64,000 nt of DNA, from NCBI RefSeq assembly GCF_000328685.1, contig NC_019974.1, positions 1,045,001-1,109,000 of the forward strand, in the 5' to 3' direction. The first letter of the stretch is position 1. Each line of letters opens with the position of its first letter. The DNA is from Natronococcus occultus SP4. GTDB lineage: Archaea > Halobacteriota > Halobacteria > Halobacteriales > Natrialbaceae. A model generated the notes under the pieces. That model searched no databases. It was not told the DNA's origin and saw nothing but the letters and a program-made list of their open reading frames with translations. This document shows, in pieces, positions 22,097-31,071 of the stretch. A program made the translations under genes and the position numbers.

Positions 22097-22947
22097 TCTG
22101 GTTTGTCCATGATTTTGGTGGTCTCGCTGCGTCCAAGGTCGCGGTACGTGTGGGTGAGTTCGTCGTGGAGGTCGAACCACGCGTCGGTGTGCCCCCCATC
22201 CCGGCCGCGCTCCTCGGGGAGCATGTCTTCGGTGATCTCGAACGTGTCGTCGTCGACCTGCGCGCTGACCGGGGGTTCGAGGTCGAGGGACTCGAGGGAG
22301 GGCACCACGATCGAGAGCCACTCCTCGCCCAGCTCCTCGAGGGTCGCGTCCCGTAGCCCCAGCTCGACGATGTCGTCCTCGACGTCGGGGTCGACCGGTT
22401 CGAACAGCGTCAACGCGTACGGGAACAGCCGATCGAGGGCGTCCTGCAGGCGCTCGTGACCCTCGTCGCCGTCGGCGAGCCGCTCGACCCAGTTCTGGGC
22501 GTGTTCGAGGTGGTACTCCTCCTCGCTTCGGATCTTGCCGACCCGGTCGGCGATTTTCGGGTACGCCGAGTCCTCCAGCGCCTCGAGCCGGAGCTTTTCG
22601 GCGGCGTCGTAGAGGTACGATCGGAGCACGGCGTCGGCCCAGTCCCCCTCCTCGAAGGGGCGCTCGACGAGCGTCGCGTGGCGGAAATCGGCGGGATCGC
22701 GCTCGTAGATCAGCGCCTGTTCCTCGAAGCCCAGATCCTCCAGCACGTCGTACCACAGCCGCGCGTGGCCCAGTTCGTCCTGGGCGTTGTTCGCCAGCGC
22801 GAGATCCGACTCGAGGGTCGGCGCGCGGACCTGCCACTCGGTGTAGCGCTCGGCCAGCACGAACTCGTCGTCCGCGAGCCGCTTCAGCAGCGTCTCGAGG
22901 GCGTTGCGCTCGCGGGCGTCGAGCTTCCCGGGGTCCAGCGCCGCCAT
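22093..22947 (-). CDS. paaC: 1,2-phenylacetyl-CoA epoxidase structural subunit
   Basis: A 284 aa ferritin-like protein. It pairs with PaaA in the multicomponent monooxygenase that epoxidises the ring of phenylacetyl-CoA. Helices contain QDELGHARLWYDVLEDLG (about 56-73) and SEEEYHLEHAQNWVERL, matching PaaC; PaaC stabilises PaaA and binds substrate rather than providing the diiron centre. The C-terminal 60 residues end in a haloarchaeal acidic tail. The start overlaps the paaB stop by one base and its stop overlaps the paaD start, typical of a tight operon. Confidence 0.93.
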   Translation of the reverse strand: MAALDPGKLDARERNALETLLKRLADDEFVLAERYTEWQVRAPTLESDLALANNAQDELGHARLWYDVLEDLGFEEQALIYERDPADFRHATLVERPFEEGDWADAVLRSYLYDAAEKLRLEALEDSAYPKIADRVGKIRSEEEYHLEHAQNWVERLADGDEGHERLQDALDRLFPYALTLFEPVDPDVEDDIVELGLRDATLEELGEEWLSIVVPSLESLDLEPPVSAQVDDDTFEITEDMLPEERGRDGGHTDAWFDLHDELTHTYRDLGRSETTKIMDKPE

Positions 22948-23264
22948 CAGTCGTCACCCCGCTGTCGCTCGGCGGTCGCCTGTTCGTCCTCGCTCTCGAC
23001 GACCTCGCGGGCGTCCTTCCCGCTGGTGTTGTAGGCCGTCGCCCACCGGTAGCTCTTGTCGGTCGTTCCGCCGAAGGCGACGTCCTCGGTGTCGATTTCG
23101 CCGATCTCCTCTTTGGGGACGACCCAGAGGCTGTTCGTCGGTTTCCGGCGGCCGTGCTGGATCGCGGCGAACTGCGTTGCCATCTCCCGGTCGGGCGCGT
23201 GAACGTTCCCACAGTGGGTGTGGTAGTTGCCAGCTTTCTCCTGGCGGAACACTTCCCAGATCAT
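22947..23264 (-). CDS. paaB: 1,2-phenylacetyl-CoA epoxidase small subunit
   Basis: A 105 aa PaaB. Conserved parts are MIWEVFRQEKAGNYHTHCGN, VHAPDREMATQFAAIQHGRR and NSLWVVPKEEI, followed by TDKSYRWATAYNTSGK. PaaB bridges PaaA-PaaC dimers in the epoxidase. It begins 2 nt after the stop of paaA. The length is slightly above the bacterial form because of an acidic C-terminus. Confidence 0.93.
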   Translation of the reverse strand: MIWEVFRQEKAGNYHTHCGNVHAPDREMATQFAAIQHGRRKPTNSLWVVPKEEIGEIDTEDVAFGGTTDKSYRWATAYNTSGKDAREVVESEDEQATAERQRGDD

Positions 23265-23266
23265 GG

Positions 23267-24208
23267 TCAGTCGGCCGCCTGCGGCGCCGTTCCGCCGGCG
23301 GCTGTGGCGTCGTCCTCGATCGTGTCACGAACCCACTGAACGGCCTCCTGGGCGCGTTTGCGACCGTTGATCTGCCCGAGACCGGGCTCGTAGTCGTTCT
23401 TCGCGATCGTGAAGAACTCGTCCCAGTCGAGGTCGTTCTCCTCGACCGCGTAGGTGCCGTCCTCGCGCTCGCGGATGCGTGGCTCGTCGGGGATCTCGAG
23501 GCCGTACTTCCGGGCCTTCGGGATGTACTGGTCGAGGAAGGCGTCCCGGAGTTCGTCGTTGGACTGCTGTTTGAGCCCGACCGAGGCGGCGAAGTCGTGG
23601 TGGGTGCTCTTGTCGTCGGTCGGCCCGAAGAACTGGATGATGCGGGGCCACCACTCCTCGAACGCCTCCTGGGTCCGTCGCTGTTCGGCGCGCGACCCGG
23701 TCATGAGTTCGCGAAGGATGTCCTCGCCGTGCTTGACGTGAAATCCCTCCTCGAAGCAGACCTTGTCCATCGCGTGAGCGTAGGGCTCCCAGCTGGTTCG
23801 GCGAAGCGTCGCCTGCCGGCGCATCGCCGCCCCGTCGACGAAAAACGAGATCATCGGTATCTCGACCCAGCTCTTCAGCGGGTAATGGAAGCAGTTGAGG
23901 AACTTCCCGTCCCCGTTCGCGAGGTCGTCGATCATCTCGTCGCGGCTCTTGACGCCCAGTGACTCCGCGGCGCGGTACAGTAGCTGGGCGTGACCGATCT
24001 CGTCCTGGACCTTCGCCGAGAACGCCAGCTTCCGGTCGATACTCGGCGCCTGTCGGATGAACGGGCGCTCGAGGTACGCGCCCATGATCTCACTGTTGGC
24101 GTGGAACTCGATCATCCGCGTTGCTGCCTCCCGATACTCCCGCGGAAGGTCGTCCGCGGGGCTGAACTCCCGTGGCCCCGCGCGTGCTTTGACTGCGTCA
24201 AGATCCAT
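23267..24208 (-). CDS. paaA: 1,2-phenylacetyl-CoA epoxidase catalytic subunit
   Basis: A 313 aa ferritin-like diiron oxygenase subunit that inserts oxygen into the aromatic ring of phenylacetyl-CoA. Diiron helices show QDEIGHAQLLYRAAESLG (about 69-86) and CFEEGFHVKHGEDILRELM (about 150-168), each giving Glu and His ligands. The stretch HYPLKSWVEIPMISFFVDGA is typical of PaaA. First gene of the operon, transcribed from the 81 bp divergent promoter shared with the HTH_10 regulator. PaaE, the ferredoxin-type reductase, is not in the window, so electrons must come from another locus. Confidence 0.95.
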   Translation of the reverse strand: MDLDAVKARAGPREFSPADDLPREYREAATRMIEFHANSEIMGAYLERPFIRQAPSIDRKLAFSAKVQDEIGHAQLLYRAAESLGVKSRDEMIDDLANGDGKFLNCFHYPLKSWVEIPMISFFVDGAAMRRQATLRRTSWEPYAHAMDKVCFEEGFHVKHGEDILRELMTGSRAEQRRTQEAFEEWWPRIIQFFGPTDDKSTHHDFAASVGLKQQSNDELRDAFLDQYIPKARKYGLEIPDEPRIREREDGTYAVEENDLDWDEFFTIAKNDYEPGLGQINGRKRAQEAVQWVRDTIEDDATAAGGTAPQAAD

Positions 24209-24220
24209 AGTTCATTATAA

Positions 24221-24234
24221 AGAACGATAGTTCT
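24221..24234. promoter_or_regulatory. Palindrome AGAAC-GATA-GTTCT in the paa divergent promoter
   Basis: A perfect 5 bp inverted repeat with a 4 nt spacer, 13-26 nt from the paaA start. Another GTTC...GAAC pair overlaps it. It is a plausible operator for the adjacent HTH_10 regulator. Confidence 0.45.
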
Positions 24235-24265
24235 ACCCTTAGCAGTTGACCGCTACATAACGGGG

Positions 24266-24275
24266 TTTTAAATAA
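24266..24275 (+). promoter_or_regulatory. TATA box of the paa regulator
   Basis: ttttaaataa precedes the ATG at 24290 by about 15-24 nt, with a G-rich BRE-like cgggg before it. The transcript would be nearly leaderless. Confidence 0.5.
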
Positions 24276-24289
24276 GGCACGAGTTAATC

Positions 24290-24943
24290 ATGTCACAGTC
24301 TCGCATGATCGACGACTGTCTCGCCGTGGAGTTTCGGGTTCGAAACGACGACTGCCCGCTCGCGGAGGCGAGTCGTGACGTCGGCGTCGAGATCGACGCC
24401 CGGGCGCCCCAACGGCGCAGCGACGGCTACGATCTCCTGCAGTTTCGCTCGACGAGGACGGACCGGCTCACGACGCACCTGGACGAGGACGATCGGATCT
24501 CGCACCTGTACGTCTCCCGGACTGACGGTCGCTCCCGGTACCGGTGTCTCTCGAAACAGCCCTGCGTCGTCCGACGGCTGATCGACGGCGGTCTCATCGT
24601 CGAGACCCTGCGATACCGCGAGGGGGAGGCGCGGATCTTCGGGACCGTCGTCGGGCGCGACGTACTGAAAGGCGTCATGGAGGCGGCGGGCGAGACCGTC
24701 GGCGTCAAACTCGAGCGGGTCTTTCCCCTCGAGTCGGAGGTCACGGAGTCGCCCGGTCAGCGGTGGGAGCTCACGCCGGCCCAGGAGGAGTGTCTCCGGA
24801 CGGCCCTCGAAGCGGGCTACTTCGAGATTCCGCGACGGACCAGTTCTGAGGCGGTCGCCGCCGAGCTCGGGATCAGCAAGTCGGCGTTTCTCGAGCGGCT
24901 CCGTCGAGCCGAGGCGGCGCTGTTCGAACAGATGTTCGGGTAA
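24290..24943 (+). CDS. HTH_10 (bacterio-opsin activator-type) regulator of the paa operon
   Basis: A 217 aa archaeal regulator. The first 150 residues are a divergent sensor-like domain common in this family (LAVEFRVRNDDCPLAEASRD..., VLKGVMEAAGETVGVKLERV). The C-terminal HTH_10 domain (about 160-215) shows LTPAQEECLRTALEAGYFEIPR and VAAELGISKSAFLERLRRAE. It is transcribed divergently from paaA, so it most likely controls phenylacetate degradation, perhaps in response to phenylacetyl-CoA; the ligand is inference. Confidence 0.87.
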   Translation: MSQSRMIDDCLAVEFRVRNDDCPLAEASRDVGVEIDARAPQRRSDGYDLLQFRSTRTDRLTTHLDEDDRISHLYVSRTDGRSRYRCLSKQPCVVRRLIDGGLIVETLRYREGEARIFGTVVGRDVLKGVMEAAGETVGVKLERVFPLESEVTESPGQRWELTPAQEECLRTALEAGYFEIPRRTSSEAVAAELGISKSAFLERLRRAEAALFEQMFG

Positions 24944-24982
24944 ACGGTTGCTTTCCGTTTCGACCGGCGATTCTCGCGGTAA

Positions 24983-24993
24983 CTTATTTATGA
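24983..24993 (+). promoter_or_regulatory. TATA box of the maoC gene
   Basis: cttatttatga lies 22-32 nt before the ATG at 25015, standard leaderless spacing. The hydratase therefore has its own promoter. Confidence 0.6.
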
Positions 24994-25014
24994 TACGGTT
25001 TTGATGAGTATCGT

Positions 25015-25476
25015 ATGGCCTACAGCTACGAACCGCACTACTTCGAGGACTTCGAGGAAGGCCAGACCTTCGAGAGCGTCGGCCGCACGGTAACGGAAGC
25101 CGACTTCGTCATGCACTCGGCGCTCGCGGGAGACTGGACGGAACTCCACACCAACAAGGAGTACGCCGAGGACAGCCCCTTCGGCGAGCGGATCGCCCAC
25201 GGACCGATGACGTTCGTTCAGGCGACCGGGTTCGTCTACCGGACCGGGATCGTCGAACGGACCGCCTTCGCCTTCCTCGGGATGAACTACATGGATCTGC
25301 CGAACCCGGTCTACATCGGCGATACGCTCTCGCTGGAGATCGAGGTCACCGAGGTCGAGGACACCGCCAGCCGCGACGACGCCGGACTGGTCGTCCTCGA
25401 CACGGAGATGACGAACCAGGACGACACCGTCGTCTTCCAGGGCGACATGAAATTCCTCATCAAAACCGCCGAGTGA
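25015..25476 (+). CDS. MaoC-like (R)-specific enoyl-CoA hydratase
   Basis: A 153 aa hotdog-fold hydratase. The catalytic Asp/His motif is in LAGDWTELHTNKEYAEDSPF (about 37-56), followed by GERIAHGPMTFVQATGFVYR. Such enzymes hydrate trans-2-enoyl-CoA. In the phenylacetate pathway a MaoC-type domain of PaaZ opens the oxepin-CoA ring, and some organisms carry it as a separate protein. Its place directly next to the paa regulator makes that role plausible, but a PHA or fatty-acid role remains possible. Confidence 0.87.
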   Translation: MAYSYEPHYFEDFEEGQTFESVGRTVTEADFVMHSALAGDWTELHTNKEYAEDSPFGERIAHGPMTFVQATGFVYRTGIVERTAFAFLGMNYMDLPNPVYIGDTLSLEIEVTEVEDTASRDDAGLVVLDTEMTNQDDTVVFQGDMKFLIKTAE

Positions 25477-25896
25477 TCGCGGCGGTCTCGATCGGGATCG
25501 AAGATTTCTCTGCTACTATTTCATACCAACCATTCGAGATGCGACAGTCAGACTGTTTTGCCATCGGTAGATCGAACTCCCGGCATACCAGACCAGTTAG
25601 CGTTGTACCCGGCGGTCCGGATCCAGCCGTATCCGAGGCAAATCACTGGCGCCGAACTCGGTATCTGTCTGTCTGTGGGAGTCTGGCGTGGCTTCGACGG
25701 AGATCTCTGTGACGAACTGGAAAACTCTACAGAGTGATCTGTTAACTGGTACTTATCCGAAAGCATAACCTATCCGATTGGTAAAGCGACACCGCGATTC
25801 GGCGGCTTCGTCCCCGGCCGGCCCGGACGACACCGTCGTTTCGATCGGTTGTTCGAGACCGAACATTTACTGTCGCTCTCAGTGTGGGTAGGCGTA
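25477..25896. other. Intergenic region without a recognisable gene
   Basis: About 420 bp. Short frames on both strands lack family features. A small inverted repeat (ACAGTCAGACTGT type) lies at about 25543-25556. A TATA-like acatttact at about 25862 lies 26-35 nt before the usp start at 25897. The rest shows nothing I can interpret. Confidence 0.5.
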
Positions 25897-26385
25897 ATGT
25901 CACTGCTCGTTCCGTTCGACGGTTCGGTGCTAGCCCGCAAGGCCCTCGAGCGCGCCTCGACGTTCGGCGACCTCCTCGAGGAGGAACTCGTCGCCCTGAC
26001 CGTGATCCCCGACGACGAGGACTACGCCCGCGACAGAGGCTGGATCAGCGAGGGAGAGCCGTTCGATCCCGAGGCAATCGCCTCGGGGATGCAACGACGC
26101 GTCGAGGACGTCGCGCCGGAGGCGACGTTCCGTGTCGAGCGCGTCACCTCCGACGAGCCGACGGCGACGGCGACGACGAACGTGGTTCGGGAGATCAGAC
26201 GGTTCGCCGGCGAGCTCGGCGCCAGCGTCGTCTTCATCGGATCGGAGAACGCCGGCTCGGTGATCTCGCCACAGTCCAGCGTCGGCAGTCCCGTCGCCAA
26301 CGACCACCGCTACGACGTCTACGTCGTCCGCCACTCCGAGTCCGAGGCCGGCGACGTCGAGGACGTCGACTCCGTGCGGTCGTAG
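25897..26385 (+). CDS. Universal stress protein, divergent
   Basis: A 162 aa Usp-fold protein beginning MSLLVPFDGSVLARKALERA. The longer frame from 25849 adds a hydrophobic 16-residue stretch, but the Usp beta strand 1 starts at MSLLVPFDGS and a TATA-like box fits ATG 25897. The C-terminal loop is GSENAGSVISPQSSVGSPVA, which lacks the canonical G-x2-G-x9-G(S/T) ATP loop, so it may not bind ATP. It precedes the acetate module by 72 nt. The acidic tail EAGDVEDVDSVRS is non-conserved. Confidence 0.8.
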   Translation: MSLLVPFDGSVLARKALERASTFGDLLEEELVALTVIPDDEDYARDRGWISEGEPFDPEAIASGMQRRVEDVAPEATFRVERVTSDEPTATATTNVVREIRRFAGELGASVVFIGSENAGSVISPQSSVGSPVANDHRYDVYVVRHSESEAGDVEDVDSVRS

Positions 26386-26422
26386 CGTTCCGTCCCGACT
26401 CCGCCTGCCGATCGGAGGAACG

Positions 26423-26428
26423 TTTATT
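26423..26428 (+). promoter_or_regulatory. TATA box of the first acetyl-CoA synthetase gene
   Basis: tttatt at 26423-26428 lies 30-35 nt before the ATG at 26458, consistent with transcription starting at or just before the start codon. Confidence 0.5.
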
Positions 26429-26457
26429 CGCTTGAACGACCTCGGGTCAACCAAGAC

Positions 26458-28434
<1,977 letters not shown>

Positions 28435-28562
28435 TACGGTTCGCGATCACGAGAATCGCGAAACGCACCTCAGTGCAGCTAGGCTGGATCAAGACCGAGT
28501 AGCCGTCGACTATCCGACCGATCCCGATACAGTTATTTTCGCTCACCCAAAACACTCGAAGC

Positions 28563-30809
28563 GTGAGTCTCGAGGAGCCCGAATCCGCGTCCGCCACGCT
28601 CTCCCGCGAGGAGTACGAGTCGCTTCTCGACGCCGCCGAGACCTACCGGGAGGCGCTTGTCGTCCGCTGTTGTGGCGAGGTCGGGCTCCGGCCGACCGAT
28701 CTCGCGTCGGTGACCCTCGCCGCCATCGATCAGGTACGAACCGATCCGCCTCGCTACCTGCTTCGCCTCCCGGAGTCGCGGGTCGCGTACCTGCCGACCG
28801 AGATCGAGCGGGAGCTGCGGCGGTACGCCCGGAGCAACGGGATCTCGAGCGACGAGTCCGTGTTCTCGGTCTCGGCTCGACGGCTCCAGATGCTCGTCGC
28901 CGAGGTCGCCGAACGCGCGAGCGAGCGGTTCGACGACCCCGTCCTCGAGTCGGTCTCGACGGAGGATCTCCGGCGATACTTCCTCGAGACCGCGCTGACC
29001 GACCACGGGATCAACCCGCTGGTCGTCAAACGCGTCGGCGGCTGGAGCAGCTTCGAGGCCCTCGAACCCTACCTCTCGAGTCCGACCGACGAGGAGATCG
29101 TCGAGGAGTTCGCTACGGTCGAGGCCGGACCGGGGACGCGATCGGGCGGCGAGCGCGCGGTCAGCGACGGCAGCGTCGTTCGATCCTTGCTCGCGGCAAG
29201 CGACCGCTGCGGACTGGTTCGTCTCGATCCCGACGGCTACGTCGACCGGTGGAACCGCAGCGCCGAGTCGACGTTTGGCTACCGCGCCGGCGAGATCGTC
29301 GGCACCCACGTCTCGGCGCTGTACGCCGACGAGGCGGTCGAACGGGGGCAGCCCGATCAGACGCTGACCCGGGCGCTCGAGGACGGCGGCTACGAGGGCG
29401 ACTGCTGGCTCGTCCGCGAGGGCGGAAGCCGATTTCGCGCACTCGAGCTCGTCACGCCGCTGCGCGACGAGCGACACCGCCTCCAGGGGTTCGCACTGCT
29501 GGTCTGTGACGTCTCCCGGTACCAGGAACGGCTCGAGGAGGCTCGCTCGGTCCGCGAGGACCTCGAGCGGGTCCACAACGTCGCCGCCCGCCACCGGGCG
29601 CTGACGGACGCGTTGCTCGAGGCGACCAGCCACGAGGAAGTCGAGACCGCGACCTGTTCCGTCCTCGCGGACGGTCGGACCTACGACGCCGCCTGGATCG
29701 ATCGGACGACCCACTCGGACCGCCACGGCGGGTGGCGAACGGCAAGCGGGCTCGAGGCCGAGCAGGTCGATCGGCTCGTTCCCGAGGGGTGGAACGAGCC
29801 GGGGGCGGCGGCACCCGGTCGTCGTCCGGACGACGACTACGGCGCGATCGGGTCGGAGCTCGAGGATCCGGAGGCCGGAACCCCCGAATCGGCGGGGCCA
29901 CGAACGGTCTCGGTCGCGACCGGAATCGAGGCGACGATCGGCGACGGGGACGCCTTCGCGGGTCGTGTCGCGGCCGTCCCGATCTGGTACGGCGACACGG
30001 TGTACGGACGGCTGGCGGTCGCGACCGAGCGCGCGGCCGCGTTCGACGAGCGCGAGCGAGCCTGGCTCGGGACGATCGGTCGGCAGGTCGGATACGCGAT
30101 CGCCGCGATTCGGCGCCGAAACCTCCTGCTGTCGGATCGGGTAGTCGAACTCGAGTTCGTCTGCCGGGACGAGGACTCCTTTTTCGTCGAGACGAGCCGT
30201 CGACTCGACTGTCGCGTCGAACTGGACTCGCTGGTGCCGCTGTCGGACTCGACGCAGCTGTACTACGTCCGACTGGAGGGAGCGTCGCCGGCCGATGTCT
30301 TCGAGCGCGCGGAGACCGATCCGGGGATCGACGACTGTCGGCTCATCGAGACCTACGAGGACGCCTGCCGGCTCGAGTTCGTCGTCGAGGGCTCCTCGCC
30401 GACGCTGACGTTGACCGAGTACGGCGTCACCGTCCGCGAGGCCCGCTTCGAGGAGGGGACCGCGACGATCGTCGCCGAGTGTGCGGCCGACGCCGACATC
30501 AGGACGATCGTCGCCGGGCTGCGCTCGGCGTTTCCCGACTGCGAGCTGGCCGGCAAACGCGAGACCGAACGGCCGGTCCAGACCGGACGCGAGTTCCGGG
30601 AGGGGTTAGAGGAGCGACTGACCGACCGCCAGGAGGCCGCCCTGCGGGCCGCCTACTCCGGCGGGTACTACGACTGGCCCCGGGAGAGCACTGCCGAGGA
30701 GATCGCCGACGCGATGGGCGTCTCCTCGCCGACGCTGCACAGCCACCTCCGGAAGGGTCAACACGAGCTGTTACGGACCTTCTTCGACGACCCGACGGCC
30801 GACGAGTAG
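28563..30809 (+). CDS. Bat-like regulator: integrase-like domain, PAS, GAF, HTH_10
   Basis: A 748 aa multidomain regulator starting with GTG 28563. Domains in order: a degenerate tyrosine-recombinase-like segment (about 10-180; GLRPTDLASVT and STEDLRRYFLETALTDHGIN, GGWSSFEALEPYL), a PAS domain (about 195-320), a GAF-like domain (about 345-520), a bacterio-opsin activator middle region and an HTH_10 domain (about 680-740; RQEAALRAAYSGGYYDWPRE). The His of the recombinase HxxR box is changed (EDLR), so recombinase activity is unlikely and it probably serves in DNA or protein binding. It lies between two acs genes and may regulate both; signal unknown. Confidence 0.85.
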   Translation: MSLEEPESASATLSREEYESLLDAAETYREALVVRCCGEVGLRPTDLASVTLAAIDQVRTDPPRYLLRLPESRVAYLPTEIERELRRYARSNGISSDESVFSVSARRLQMLVAEVAERASERFDDPVLESVSTEDLRRYFLETALTDHGINPLVVKRVGGWSSFEALEPYLSSPTDEEIVEEFATVEAGPGTRSGGERAVSDGSVVRSLLAASDRCGLVRLDPDGYVDRWNRSAESTFGYRAGEIVGTHVSALYADEAVERGQPDQTLTRALEDGGYEGDCWLVREGGSRFRALELVTPLRDERHRLQGFALLVCDVSRYQERLEEARSVREDLERVHNVAARHRALTDALLEATSHEEVETATCSVLADGRTYDAAWIDRTTHSDRHGGWRTASGLEAEQVDRLVPEGWNEPGAAAPGRRPDDDYGAIGSELEDPEAGTPESAGPRTVSVATGIEATIGDGDAFAGRVAAVPIWYGDTVYGRLAVATERAAAFDERERAWLGTIGRQVGYAIAAIRRRNLLLSDRVVELEFVCRDEDSFFVETSRRLDCRVELDSLVPLSDSTQLYYVRLEGASPADVFERAETDPGIDDCRLIETYEDACRLEFVVEGSSPTLTLTEYGVTVREARFEEGTATIVAECAADADIRTIVAGLRSAFPDCELAGKRETERPVQTGREFREGLEERLTDRQEAALRAAYSGGYYDWPRESTAEEIADAMGVSSPTLHSHLRKGQHELLRTFFDDPTADE

Positions 30810-30993
30810 CCGCGAGCGACCGCGGTCGACGATCGACGAACGGATCCACGACGCCGACCTAGGTCTTTAGCCCTCCGTCGGCTTCGTGGACCGTCCCGGC
30901 GACGATTCCCCCGTCGCGCGCCCGAATCGGGACCGCTGACCGCCGCTATTTCTGTCCGATACCCCCGTCGATCAGTTGGCTGCCTGTCACTGA

Positions 30994-31012
30994 ACCCCCT
31001 GTGTTCGGGGGT
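30994..31012. promoter_or_regulatory. Hairpin ACCCCC/GGGGGT upstream of the second acs
   Basis: A perfect 6 bp inverted repeat with a 7 nt loop about 60-78 nt before the acs start and upstream of its TATA box. A short T-run (31015-31018) follows, so it could also end transcription from the regulator gene. Confidence 0.4.
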
Positions 31013-31016
31013 CGTT

Positions 31017-31070
31017 TTGTACAACTAGAGGCGGGCTTTACTATGGCTGTTGTACACTGAGTGGTTGTAC
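31017..31070 (+). promoter_or_regulatory. Second acs promoter with three GTTGTAC elements
   Basis: The heptamer occurs three times: as TTGTACAAC (inverted) at 31017-31025, GTTGTACA at 31049-31056 and GTTGTAC at 31064-31070. The TATA box ctttacta (31036-31043) lies 29-36 nt before the ATG at 31072, so one element is upstream of TATA and two sit around the transcription start. This suggests a regulator site. Confidence 0.5.
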
Positions 31071-31071
31071 C

